64,000 nt of DNA, taken from positions 61,379,201-61,443,200 of the forward strand of contig NC_084827.1 in the NCBI RefSeq assembly GCF_033115175.1. The letters run 5' to 3'. Of this stretch, positions 33,769-47,500 are shown one piece after another. Position 1 is the stretch's first letter. Each line of letters begins with the position of its first letter. The stretch is from Lepus europaeus. Lineage: Eukaryota; Chordata; Mammalia; Lagomorpha; Leporidae. Position numbers and translations under genes: made by a program. The notes under the pieces were generated by a model. It did not search any database and had not been told where the DNA came from. It saw only the letters and a program-made list of their open reading frames with translations.

Positions 33769-36702
33769 TCTCACTTTCAAATAATAAATAAATTCTTAAA
33801 GGAGAGAGGGAGAGATGGTGCAGTTGGTTCCTATTAGAATAGAAACTTTCTATTAAGACCACATAATTGTGGGACACCAGTGTGGGATACTCACGCAACA
33901 GAATACTACTCAGTAATAAGAAAGGACCAGTTGCTGTCATATACTACCACATGGATGAGTCGCAGACTCATTTTGCTGAGTGCAGGAAGCCAGAAGCAAA
34001 AGAATACATATTGTATGATTCCATTTATAAAAGTTTTTAGCAGAATGTTGTGGTTTCCTCAATGATTGCATCCATCAACAATCCATATCAAATTTCACAG
34101 CTCAAATGGACCCAGTTTATTGCACATATGTTATCTGCAATAAAGTTGTTTTTTTCTTTAGATGAATTTGAAGTTGTAAGAATTTGTCTTCCCGCTCAAC
34201 CCTAGGATGCTAGTAGGAACTGGTCCCTCTCAACTCCACCTCATTGCAATGCTCTAAGTGACCACAAGGGGGCGAGCGATCCAAGCGTATCCAAACAGCT
34301 CTGCGACCAGGCCATTCATGCCTCGCTCTCCCGGCCATTCATTGCTTTGCTGTTCAAGTGGTGACTTAGTTTGAGCAAATCCGCACCATCCTTCACGTTC
34401 ACGTAGCTTACCAGAATTTCCATGGATCGTATGATTTACTTTGCTTTTATGCTTTTCTGTTGTAGAAGAGCCATAAGAATGAGTTTATATTGTTTTTTGC
34501 GTTTCCTGTTAAAGTGACTTAATACTGCAATAAATATAATGTAAGCCATCTCAAACCTTTAGAATGAAGGTCTGAGGGGCCAGCGCTGTGGCACGGTGGG
34601 TTATGCCAACACCTGTGACACCAGCATCCCACACAAGAGCACCAGCTTGTGTCCCGGCTGCTCTGCTTCCAATCCAGCTCCCAGCTAATGCACCTGGGAA
34701 GGCAGTGGACAACGGTCCAAGTGCTCGGGGTCCTGCCACCCACAGCAGGGACTGGGATGTAGTTCCTGGCTCCTGGCTTCACCCCAGCCCAGCCCCAGCC
34801 ATTGCTGCTATTTGGGAAGTGAACCAGCAGATGGAAACTCTATCTCTTTCTCTCTCTCTGCCTTTCAAATAAAATAAATAGATAATGTTTGAAGAAGGAG
34901 GACTGTCCTTACTCAAAGTCAGAAAGCCCTGGTGTCAAGGAAAATCCTGGAGGTGACAAGCTTAGTTGTTGGGTTTCCCTTCTGCTAAATCAAAGCCATG
35001 GACCACTCTCTTGCGGAAAGCTGGGGGCCCAGATGGGTGCTCATGAAGTGCTCTGGAACATCAGCGCCCCTGCAGTCCACAGTCTGACTTTGCAGGCAGA
35101 CCATCAGAAGCAGTGGCTCCCACTCCACACTTTCCTAGTCTCCTGTCACAAACGTCACTCAACGGATTTGCACTTACAGAAAGCCCCACTTGTGTGTGCC
35201 TGTCCCACCACCCCATTTTAGCAAAATGTAAAATTCTCTGCACCCACACCCATACACCTGCCGCTGCTCAGAGAGGAATAAATGCATATGCAACGTATGG
35301 CTGTGTGTTCAGAAGGAATTGGCTCCCCAGCCCCTGCTGGCCCATAACACAGCCCAGCAAGGTGACCCCTGTCAGCAAGCGAAGGGTTACAGGAGCACTC
35401 GTGGACATGCACTTGCACACGGGTGTGGAGGGGCGGAACCCCGTGCTTCACCCAGGGAGACATAGTATAGTCACCCCCAGGGTCCAAGCAGCATCGCTTT
35501 GCAGCTAATCCCAACAGTGCTACTATAAAATGGCACCATATTTGCATACGTGGCACAGTATTTGCATAGAACATACACACACCCTCCAGTACACAGGAAG
35601 TCATCTCTAGGTTACATATAACACCTAGGACACTGTAAATACTACCTAAGTAGTGGTATTCTGTGTTGTTTAAGGGATCATGAGGAGAGGAAAAATCTGC
35701 ACATGTTCTAAACAGGTGCTATCTTTCTCAAAAACAGTTTCCACGCACAGTTGGTTAAATCCACAGACACAACCGTATAGATAGCCATTGGAGGAGTGAA
35801 CCCGCAGATGGAAGATCTCTCTCTCTCTCTCCCCCCTTCCCTGCCCCCCCCGGGGGGGTGGTGAGAGGACAGGAAATGTGTGCTCCATGGCTCACCGTGT
35901 CGACGCCAGCCAGCAGCATCTCAGTCACGTTGGCATAGATCTCCTCCAACGTCAGTGCCTGGCTGAGGACAAGGTAGGTGAGAAGCCCCCCTCCCGCCCG
36001 CTCGCCTTGGTCCATCTGGCACTGGATACTCCTCAACTTCTTGTCTACGTGGATTTGGCCTGTGCAGGAAAGAAGTTGGAGTGGAGAAAGATCTTTGCCT
36101 GTCCTCCCAGGAATGGAACCAGAGCCAGAACTGGGCCAGTGGCATGTGGGAAGCAGCCAAGGAAACCCAGGCTGGTCTCTTGTCAACCTTGACCTTCACA
36201 CATACACTTGCCTGTGTCAAGCTATGAAAAAATGTCAAGCCAAGCATCTCTCTTCTTGAAAATACTCTGCAAGATGACAGCAAATGCTTGCTTTATCAAT
36301 CCAATGACCGAAAACGTCATTGCCGTAACATGGCATCACAAGAACACAGATTTCTGTGTTTTCTTCCCACTATGCTTCCAGAAAAGAAAACTGAATCTAG
36401 AAAAGAGAAAGGATCCGTTGTGATGCAGCGAGTTAAGCTGCCACTTGTGACGCCAGTATTCCATATCAGAGTGCCAGCTGTTCTGGCTCAGATCCACAGT
36501 TCCAATCCAGCTCCCTGCTAATGTGCCCGGGGAAGCAGCAGAAGATGGTTCAAGAACTTAGGCCCCTACCACCCACATGGGAGACCCAGATGGAGCTCCT
36601 GGCTCCTGGCTCCTGGTTCCTGGCATCGGATCAGCCCAGCTTCATTTGTGGCCATTTGGGGAGTGAACCAGAGGGTGGAAGACCTTTCTCTCTGTCTCTC
36701 TC

Positions 36703-36734
<32 letters not shown>

Positions 36735-38556
36735 CCTCTCTCTCTCTCTCTGTAACTCTACCTCTCAAATAAACAAATAAAAGCTTTTTAAAAAATTAAG
36801 TTAAAGATGGAAAAGCAGTGTGTTGCTTGTAGTCACAACACACATGCTTTTTTGCTCATTTGAGAAACCAATCTGAAAGGCACAACCTGGTCCCCAAGGG
36901 GCGTGTGGGAGTCAGGCACGCGACAGGTGGCACCGCCAGGCCAGTGCCAGCCATGGCCCGCCCCCGTTCTGGGCTTACTGAATTTGAAGAGGCCGTCCCA
37001 GGACCTGCAGAACTCCCGCCAGGGCTTCGGGATGAGGGGGCGGAGCCACCGCGGGATGGCGCCCGCGTACATGGAGGTCTTGAACATGCTGAACATGAGC
37101 TCCAGCGCCTGGATGTACTCCACCGTTGTCTGGGGAACGACGTTTTCCAGGCAGCCCAGGCGACTCTCGAAGAGGATGGTGGCCACGCCTAGGCGGGAAA
37201 GGGTTTGAGCGCCTCTTGTCGAGATGGGCTCCCATAGCAACATGCAACGCCTGGCTAGAAAAGCAGTTCTCAAAAGCGATTCTAGGGGAGCGAGCGCTGT
37301 GGTGTAGAAGGTTAAGCCTCCACCTGCAGTGCCAGCATCCCATATGGGCGCCGGTTCGAGTCCCAGCTGCTCCACTTCCAATCCAGCTCCCTGCTAATGT
37401 GCCTGGGAAAGCTAGCAGAGGATGGCCCAAGTGCTTGGGCCCCTGCACCTGTGTGGGAAACCCAGAAGAAGCTCCTGGCTCCTTGCTTCAGCCTGGCCTA
37501 GCCCTGGCTGTTGTAGCCCTTTGGGGAGTGAATCAGTGGATGGAAGACCTCTCTCCATCTCTCTGTCACTCTGCCTTTCAAATAAAATAAATCTCCTTAA
37601 AAAAAAAAAAAAAAAAAAAAGTTAGTGATTCCCAGGCCCAGAGAGCTAAAGGAATAGAGCAAATGGCTAATGAATCTGTTTAGAGCACAGGTGCTCACTT
37701 CCCTGTTACTGTGTAACTACTTTAAGAACACATCCCTAGCAGACCTTTTAAAAGTTAACCTAAGAGTTAAATTTCAAGTAAGGTCTGGGGCAGGCATTTA
37801 GCCCAGGAGATAAGACTCTCAGGTTCCATATTGGAACACCCAAGTTCAAATCTCAGCCGCAGCTCCTGACCCAGCTTCCTGCCAGTGCAGACCCTAGGAG
37901 GCAGCAGTGATGGGTTAAGTAGTTGGGTCCCTGCCACCACATGGGAGACCTGGAGAGAGTTCCTGGTTCCTGGCTTCAGCCCTGGCCCAGCCCCGCTTGT
38001 TACAGGCACTGGAGGAGTGAACCAATGGATGGGGGCACTCTCTGTCTCTCTGACTTTCAAACAAATGAGTCAGCAATACAACAATAATTTTTTTAAGGAT
38101 AAACATTTGGCGCAGTGGGATTCAGTCATCACTTGGGATGCCCACATCCCCTGTAAGTGTGCCATGTTCAAGTCTGGGCTCTTCCACTTCTGATCCAACT
38201 TCCTGCTAATGCATACCCAGTGAAGTAGCAGGTAATGGCCAGGTCCTTGGGTCCCTGCCACCAAGATAGGAGACCCAGACTGAGTTACAAACTCTTGGCT
38301 TTGGATTTGCCCAGCCCTGGCTATTGTTGCAAGCAATGGGGAGTAAACCAGTAGAATCCCAATCAATCTCTCTCTCTCTCCTTCAAGTAAAAATGAAAAT
38401 AAATTTTTAAAAATGTGTTAAGTAAGGTAAACTCATTTAAAGAAAAACAAGGATGAGAAAATGGACAGAAGGTTCTCCAAAATATATTTTTAAGTAAACA
38501 AAAAACAAGGTATAGTGTAGCCACCTGAGACACCAGCATCCCATTTGGTCCTGGTT

Positions 38557-38590
<34 letters not shown>

Positions 38591-41500
38591 CCTTAAGATG
38601 TATTCACTTATTTGAAAGGTAGAGTTACAGAGAGGAAGAGAGAGAGAGGTGTCTTCCATCTGCTAGTTCACTCCCCAGATGGCCACAGCAGCTGGAGCTG
38701 TGCTGATCTGAAGCCAGGAGCCAAGAGCTTCTTCCAGGTCCCCCATGCAGGTGCAGGGGCCCAAGGACTTGGGCCATCTTCTACAGGCAGTGGTTCTTGT
38801 GTGTCCTGCCTGTTCCACTTCTGATCCAGCTCCCTGCTAATGCACCTGGGAAAGCAGCAGCAGATGGCCCAAGCACCTGCACCCCTGCACCCACATGGGA
38901 GACCTGGATGAAGCTTTTGACTCCTGCAGCCATTTGGGGAATGAACCAGCACACCAAGGATCTCTCTCTCTCCCTCTCTATCTCTCTCTCTCTCCCCCCC
39001 TCTCTCCCTCCCTTTATCCCTCCCTCTCTCTCTCTCTCTCCCCCTCCTCTCTGTAATTCTGCCTTTCAAATAAATAAATAAATCTTAAAAAAAAAAATAG
39101 GGACAGCACTGTGGCACAGCGGGTTAATGTCCTGGCCTGAAGCGCTGGCATCCCATATGGACACCAGTTTGAGACCCAGCTGCTCCACTTCTGATCCAGC
39201 TCTCTGCTATGGCCTGGGAAAGCAGTAGAAGATGGCCCAAGTGCTAGGGCCCCTGCACCTGCATGGGAGATCCGCAACAAAGCTCCTCGCTCCTGGCTTC
39301 AGATTGGTGCAGCTCCAGCCATTGCGACCAATTGGGGAGTGAACCAGCAGATGGAAGACCTCTCTCTCTCTCTCTCTCCTCTCTCTGTGTAACTCTGATT
39401 TTCAAATAAATAAATAAATCTTAAAAAAAAAAAAAAAGGCCGGTGCCGTGAGTTAACAGGCTAATCCTCCACCTTGTGGCGCCAGCACTCCAGGTTCTAG
39501 TCCCGGTTGGGGCGCCGGATTCTATCCCGGTGGCCCCTCTTCCAGGCCAGCTCTCTGCTATGGCCCGGGAAGGCAGTGGAGGATGGCCCAAGTGCTTGGG
39601 CCCTACACCCGCATGGGAGACCAGGATAAGCACCTGGCTCCTGGCTTCGGATCAGCACGAAGTGCCAGCTGCAGTGCGCCGGCCATAGTGGCCACTGGAG
39701 GGTGAACCAACAGCAAAAAGGAAGACCTTTCTCTCTGTCTCTCTCTCACTATCCACTCTGCCTGTAAAAAAACAAACAAACAAACAAAACAGTAAACTGC
39801 TGTTTGGGGCATGACTCCACTTCACCTTCCATGGAATAGCGGAAAAAAAGGTCATTGACATTAGTCACAGTTTCTCCATCGTCCGCCTGGCTCCTCAGGA
39901 TGTAGATTCTTTGAATCAAATCAGCGATCACTTGGTTGACTTCCCCGGAAAATACGGCCACGTCTTTCGGCTTCAGAATTCTCTGTCTCAAAACTCTTCT
40001 CATCTTGAGCCACTGTTCACCCTCCCTGGAAAAACAAAGCGAGTCTCAAACAACTTGACTTACCAAGATGCCCCAGGGAAGAACTGCAAGGCATCTCAGA
40101 AAAAGTCCCCAGGTAGAAAGAAGGAACGGGATCCTGGATCCAGCACTCCAAATGGAACGAAAGCGGGAAAGATCCCTGCTGGGGTGAGGAACCCTAACTG
40201 CCTCCTGGAACCTTAAGAGTTTAAGCTGTTGCCCTGGGAGCACATTTTTTGGGTTTTTTTGGTTTTATTTTATTTTTTATTTTTTTGACAGGCAGAGTTA
40301 GACAGACAGAGAGAGAGAGAGAGATCTTTCTTCTGTTGGTTCACCCCCCAAATGTCCGCTACAGCCGGCGTGCTGCACCGATCTGAAGCCAGGAGCCAGG
40401 TGCTTCATCCTGGTCTCCCATGCGGGTGCAGGGGCCCAAGCACTTGGGCCATCCTTCTAGGAGCACATTTTATTGGAAGAAAAAAAAAAAAAAACTATCA
40501 CCAGGAATCATCTTTAGGAAAGGGAATAGGAAGCCCTTGGGAAGCCCTTGAAATAATGTTATAACAAATACACGTGAGACTGCTGATCACCAAGAGAACA
40601 GCGCTGTGGCCCAGCAGGCTAAGCCGCCGCCTGCAATGCCGGCAGCCCCTATCAGAGCACCAGTTCCCATCCAGCTCCCTGTGGCTGCTCCTGGGAAGGC
40701 AGCGGAGGATAGCCTGAGTTCCTGGACCCCTGCCACCCACTCAGATGAAGTTCCCGATTTCCTGGTTTCAGTCTGGCCCAGCCCTGGCTGTCATTGCCAT
40801 TTGGGGAATGAAGAGATGGAAGACCTCTCTTGGTCTGTCACTCTGCATGAAATAAATCCTTTAAAAAAAACAGTTTGCAGGGCCAGCACCATGGCTCACT
40901 TGGTTAATCTGAGGCACCGGCATCCCATATGGGCTCCAGGTTCTAGGCCCAGTTGCTCCTCATCCAGTCCAGCTCTCTGCTGTGGCTCAGGAGGGCAGTG
41001 GAGGATGGCCTAAGTGCTTGGGCCCCTGCACCCGCATGGGAGACCAGGAGGAGGCACCCGGCTCCTGGCTTGGGTTCGGCGTAGCTTTGGACGTAGCAGC
41101 CATTTGGGGGGTGGACCAACGGAAAAAAGACCTTTCTCTCTGTCTCTCTCTCACACTGTCTAACTCTATCTGTCAAATAAATAAATAAAAATTTATCTAA
41201 AAGGCAGAGACATCCTCCATCCATTGGTTCACTTCCTAAATGCCACAACAGCTAAGGCAGAAGCCAGGAGCCCAAAACTCTATCCAAGTCTCCCACGTGG
41301 GTGGCAGGGACCCAAGTACTTGAGCCATCACCTGTTGCCTCCCAGGGTGTTCATTAGCAGCATGTTGGAATGGAAAGCAGAGCTGGAATTCAAACCCAAG
41401 CACTCCAATATCGGTGTCCCAATCAGTGTATTAACCACTGGGCCAAATGCCAACCTCCACAAGTTTTCCAAAGTGCCTTCATATACATACAGATTTAGAA

Positions 41501-44500
41501 ATTACCCCTCCTCATTCGTGAGTTCTGCATCCAAAGATTCAACCAATGGCAGATGGAACATATTTTAAAAAATGCATCTGTAGCAGTCACGTAAGACCTT
41601 TATTCCTTGTCATTACTCCCTAGACAGCACCACTTGACAGCTCCTTACATGCGTGGCATTCACACTGCGTGGGTAATCTAAGCCATCAGGAGATGATCTG
41701 TGTGATGTGAAGGGCTGCAGCTAGGTTAGATCCCAATGCGCTACCATTTCATAGAAGGACATGAATGGGGCCAGTGCTGTGGCGCAGTGGGTTAAAGCCC
41801 CAGCCTGCAGCGCCGGCATCCCATATGGATGCTGGTTCTAGTCCTGGCTGCTCCTCTTCCAATCCAGCTCTCTGCTGTGGCCTGGGAAAACAGTAGAAGA
41901 TGTCCCAAGTGCTTGGACCCCTGCACCCACGTGGGAGTCCTGGAAGAGGCTCGTGGCTTCAGAACAGCTCAACTCTGGCCATTACGGTCATTTGCGGAGT
42001 GAGCCAGTGGAATGGAAGACCTCTCTCTCTCTCTGGCTCTACCTCTCTCTGTAACTGTCTTTCAAATAAATAAAATAATTCAGAAAAAAAAAAAGGACAT
42101 GAACACCCACGGGGTTTGGAATTCACAGGAGGACATGAAATCAAACCCCCACCCCCCAGATCCCAGGCTTGGGCTGTGTATGTACACGCATGTTTACAAA
42201 GAGTGACTACAGCTTGTGACCAGGGGCTCTGGCTGCATGCAAGGAGGCTCCAGTCCCCAGGCTTGGGGCCACCTTAGAGGATCGAGGATCTAGGATCCAG
42301 GATGGGAGCAGGGCCGTGCCCCGACCACCCAGCAGAGGTGCTCACTCATGCACACATCCCTACTTACTATTCCCCCAGTCTGTCCCCACTCCTCACTCCC
42401 CCTAGTAAACCACCTGCACTCAGAGCCCCATCTCAGTACCCACTCTGGGGCACCCCTGCTAAGCCAGGCCGTTCCCCTGTCCCTTTCCTCCCCACCTGGG
42501 CTAGCGTCTCCAGCGCCACCTGGCTCTCGTCTTGGGCGAGAGGGTGTCCAGGCACCTCCTGAGCTCCTGAGGCCACAGCTGACTCATCAGGGAGCAGAGT
42601 TGCCCGAGCCTGCGGCCACTCCTGTTACCTCCCTCCCCGGTGACATCCAGTCACTTGCCTGATTTGAGGAAGGACACAGAAATCAAAGGAGCCACAGAGG
42701 CAGCCCCGAGGCCCCAGGGGAACTGGGCCAGGGCACGTGGTCTCCTGGGAGACACAGAGGTGTCAGCCAGCCTGTTGTTCCACGTTCAGAATCGCAGCCT
42801 GTCGTGAGACAGAAAGGCAACTAATGGCCAACAGTGCTGGCGGAGAGCCTTAGCCCTTAGCTGTGAGAGCCGACCACCTGCCCTGCCCTGTGTGCAGACG
42901 AGGGCTTGGGGAGCTGCAGCGCCCTCAGCTGTCCCCAAGAGGACACCTAAAGCCACAAGGCATTGCTTTCAAAGAGTACCTGCCCATTACTCAGCCAGCA
43001 TGCACCCCGACCTGGTCCCGGAGTCGGGAAATGGCCCAGCCTGGCCCTGAGGCTCCTGCTTTCTAGAACATCACACAAGCAGGCCACTTGGCACCGTGCT
43101 GCTGGCATTTCTCTGCTCTTGCCCCAAACCCCAGGGGGTGTCAGTGCAGCCGCATACTCACGCTGAGATGAGCCCGGTGGCCCTGCCCCGCAGGTCTCGG
43201 TACTCCTGCCAGGACTCCATGTTGGCTCTCTGGGGCGCGTCCCCCTCCGCCCGCAGCACCTGAGCCACCATGTCGCGGTCTGCAACAGATACTACAAACT
43301 GAGGACCAAAGTGAGACTTGAAGATTTTTCCATATTTCCGTGTGTGCTGCTGCTGCAATATCATGGAGAAATCAAAGAAAAAATACACAGAGATGACACA
43401 CCTTGCACGTGAACGTTCCCGTGTGACAGGGAGCAGAACCAGAGAACCGGGGCGGAAGGGGAGCTGGACATGACGCGAACGGGGTCAGGGGAGGACTCGA
43501 CTCCTGAGATACACCGGCTTTCAGGGGTGTTTTCTTATTCTGGAGCGATAAGCTTTACATACCTTCCTGGAGGAAGCAACCAGAGAGAAGGGCTTTAAAG
43601 GCAGAGAGGAAGTAAGGAGACAGATAAGAGCCAACACAGGAGAGCCAACTGGGTGGGCTCCTTCCCCTTTACCCGGAGCTCTGCACGAGCAGTGTCCAGC
43701 CCGGCCTGCAGAGGAAGCCCTCCACAGACCAGCTGATGAGCCTCATCTGGGCGGGAAAGGAAGAAATAAAGCATTATCCAGTCACACAGGATGTGAATTT
43801 GCATACAGCAAATCCAAAAGAACTCCCTGACATACAATGAGACTTGAGAAACAACTTCAACAAGTTTGCAGAATAAAAAAAAAAAAAAATCAATCCACAA
43901 AATCCTGTGGTATTGCTATACTCTAGCAAGGAATGATGCAAAAAATGAAATTAAGAAAAAACCTGGTTTAAAATAGCCTCAAAAATTATAAAATTCTCAA
44001 ATTTAAATGTAATAAAAGTGCAAAAGTATACTCTGAAAACTACAAAACATCATTGAAAGCAATTGAAGACCTCATTAAGTGGCAAGACATCCCATGCTCA
44101 TGAGCTAGAAGATTAAATATTGTTAAACTGAAAATACTCCCCTAAAGTATCTACAGAGTCACCACAATGCCTGTCAGAATTCCAGCTGGCTTCTTCATAG
44201 AAATTGATAAGCTGAGGACTGGGTTGTGGCATAGTGGGCTAAGTCCTGCTAAGACTCCAGCATCCCATATGGGCTCCAGTTCATGTCCCAGCTACTCCAC
44301 TTCCCATTCAGCTCCCTGCTAATGGCCTGGGAAAGCAGTAGAGGATGACCCAAGTGCTTGGGCTCCTCCCACCCAGATGGGAGACCCGGAAGAAGCTCCT
44401 GGTTCCTGACCTTGGCCTGGCCCAGCCCTGGCCGTTGTGGCCATTTGGGTAGTGAACTATCAGATGGAACATCACTCTCTGTGTCTCTCTTTCTCTGTAA

Positions 44501-47500
44501 CTCTGCCTTTCAAATAAATAAATAAATCATTTTTTAAAAAAATTGATAGGCTGCTGGGGCCGGCACTGTGGCGCAGCGGGTTAAAGTCCTGGCCTGAAGT
44601 GCCAGCATCCCATATGGGCACTGGTTTGAGACCCGGCTGCTCCTCTTCCAATCCAGCTCTCTGCTTGGCATGGGAAAGCAATAGAAGATGGCCCAAGTCC
44701 TTGGGCTCCTGCACCCACGTGAGAGACCCAGAAGAAGCTCCTAACTCCTGGCTTCAGATAGGCACAGCTCCAGCCGTTGCAGCCATCTGGGGAGTGAACC
44801 AGCAGATGGAAGATCTCTCTCTCTCTCTGTCTCTACCGCTCTCTGTAACTCTGTCTTTCAAATAAATAAAATAAAATCTTTTTAAAAAATTGATAGGCTG
44901 ATCCTAAAATGTATAAGGAAGTAAAAGGATCCCCATTAGCCGAAAATATCTTAAAAAAGAATAAAACTGGTGGACTCAAATTTTCCTGTTTCAAAACTTA
45001 CTGCAAAGCCACAGTAATCAAGATGGTACAGTATCAGTGTAGTCACTGGAATACAACCAAGTTCAGAAATAAACCCAAAAATCTAGGATCAACTGATTTG
45101 CAACAAGAACACCAAGACCATCCAAGGTGGAAGAGTGATTTCTTAAAACAAGTGATGCTGGGACAACTGGAAAGTCACAGGTGAAGAACAAAGTGTATCC
45201 CTGTCTCACACCATACACAAAAACCACCTCAAAGTGGAACAAAGTCCTAAATGTCAGAGCTGAAACTATAAAACTCTTCCAAGAAAGTATGAGTTCGATT
45301 TTCTTTTTTTTTTTTTTTAAGATTTATTTATTTATTTGAATGTCAGAGTTACAGAGAGAGAGAGAGGGGTCTTCCACCCTCTGGTTCACTCTCCAATTGG
45401 CCGCAATGGTCAGAGCTGCCGGAAGCCAGGAGCCAGGAGCTTCTTTCGGGTCTCCTACATGAGTGCTATGGCCCAAGGACTCGGGCCATGCTCCACTGCT
45501 TCCCCAGGCCATAGATAGGAAGTGGAGCAGCTGGGACTCGAACTGGCGCCCATATGGGATGCCAGCACTTCAAGCCAGGGTGTTAACCCACTGCGCCACA
45601 GCACCAGCCCCAGGGGGTCAATTTTCACAACCTTGGGTTTGGCGTGGCATCTTAATCTACCATAGCAAAAGCACAGTGACAAAAGAGTGGCTAATCGGAT
45701 GCCATCAAAATCAACAACTTTTATGCGTAAAAGGACACTGCTGAAAAACTGAAGATAACCCCTAGAAGAGAGAAAATATTTGTAAAACACATATCTGATA
45801 AGAGACTTGCATCTAGAATGTACAAGACAATCCTTGTGATTCAATGGTAGGAAAGCAAGTAAACCATTTAAGAACAGGACATTCCTCTCTAGAAGATGCA
45901 CACGTGGATAATAAGCACATGAAAAGATGCTCAACATCGTTACCCACCAGGGAAGTGCAAATCAAACACATGAACCAGCAACTTCACACCCATTAGGATG
46001 ACCATAAGCAGGAGAAAACGTAATAACAAGCATTGACAAGGATGTGGAATTACTGGAACACATTTGCAGACACTCTAGAAAAGAGTCTGGCATCTCCCCC
46101 AAAAAGTTAAATGTGGAATTACTCTCTAACCTAGCAATTCTACTCTCCCATGTGTGTATATCCAACAGTAATTAAAACACCTATCTTACACAAAAACCCT
46201 CCACACAGATGTTCCCAGCAGCTTTAGGCATAGAGCCCACAGGTGAACATATCCAAATGTAGATCAACCAATGAAGTGTAGCATATCCATACACTGAATG
46301 CTATTCAGCTACAAAAAGAAATGAGGTGCGTACACAAGCTACAGCATGGATGAACCCTGAAAACATTACAGTCAGTGAAAGAAGGCAGTCACAAGAGGAC
46401 AATCTATAGAGACAGAAAGTCAGTTAGGGAACTGAAGTCTTGGAGGGGGGCAAAAGGAGAGAACTAAAAAATACAAAGTAATGCAAATGCCCCAAAACTG
46501 ATTGATTGTGGTGATGATTGTACACTTCAAATGAGTACACTGTACATTAGGTGAATTATATCTCAATAAAACTGTAAAAAGAAAAAACACAATAAACGTA
46601 AATGAACTAAATTCTCCAGTAAAAAGAGAAGGTGGTGGGAAGGAGCAACTCCAACAGGGCTTAGCATGACACAGACAGGGTTAGACTGGGAGAAAAACAG
46701 CTAAGGCTCTCTTTGGCCCCTACCAACCTTTCTTTTCACTCCAACTCTCAGTCTCAGAAGTGGCAGGCCAAAGAAACTGTTGTCTCTCCACTCTTCTGCC
46801 CTTGGGTAGAAGCTGCTCACTCCTTCCATGGACCTAGATGAGGTCCACTTGCCTCCCAGGTGAAGATGCTCAGACTCAAGTGGAATGCATCAGTGTCCAG
46901 GGGTCACTCCCACCTAACAAATGAGTGACCTTAAAGAGGTCAGGTCTCTGAAGAAGACCACAACAAGGATGCCTGGTCATGGGAACTATTGGAAAATAGG
47001 TCACTTTCCAGACAAGTCTAGCTCCTGAATGGATTCACCCAGCACAAGGAGCTGGTGGTAGACATGATACAGAGCTTACAGCACTTTTGAGTGGTAGACC
47101 ATGGCGCAGTACAGTCAGGCATAGTGCTCAAAGTCTGCTTAGACATTAATTGCACACAATTAATGGAGTTCAAGTACTGGCTCACAATGCAGAAATAACA
47201 GAACTTATCTCACATGCAGGACTCACAGTTGTGCCTGGAACATGCAAATAGTTCTAGAATTGTCTATTGTTATTATTTATTATTACAGCTTCCTAGCCCT
47301 AATCCTTTGTGACCCCAGCATAACCCAATAGATAGATAGGGAATGGCTGTCTCGCTCACAGACAAGGAAATAGGTCCACAGAGTGATGGACCAGCCCAGA
47401 CTCCACACATGGCTTCAGAGGAACAGCCACCAGCATCCATGCAGCTCTGTCACACTGACAATGCATCTGGGAACCCAGGTAATGCACACTCTGCCACCAA

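Larger units (their letters stand above)
43795..46588 (+). mobile_element. L1 3' portion (late ORF2 to 3' end) with three nested SINEs, intron 1
   Basis: ORF2 remnants in order: gtactctg...actacaaaac (about 44035), gacatcccatgctcatgagc, atgcctgtcagaattccagc, then after two SINEs gtaatcaagatggtacagta, and after the third gaagtgcaaatcaaacacat, gaatgctattcagctacaaa, ending ttatatctcaataaaactgt. Frames are broken throughout; antisense to CYP27C1. Confidence 0.85.

Noticed and set aside
37285..37363. tRNA gene suggested by perfect A/B-box-like sequence
   Set aside because: It is the tRNA-derived head of a CSINE followed by the SINE body and poly-A; no cloverleaf of a functional tRNA.
43162..43358. 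Earlier acceptors in the CAG run before exon 2
   Set aside because: Using the first or third possible junction would add or drop one Gln relative to the family; the chosen junction gives the expected HEIQ-QxHTR spacing. Minor slippage cannot be excluded.
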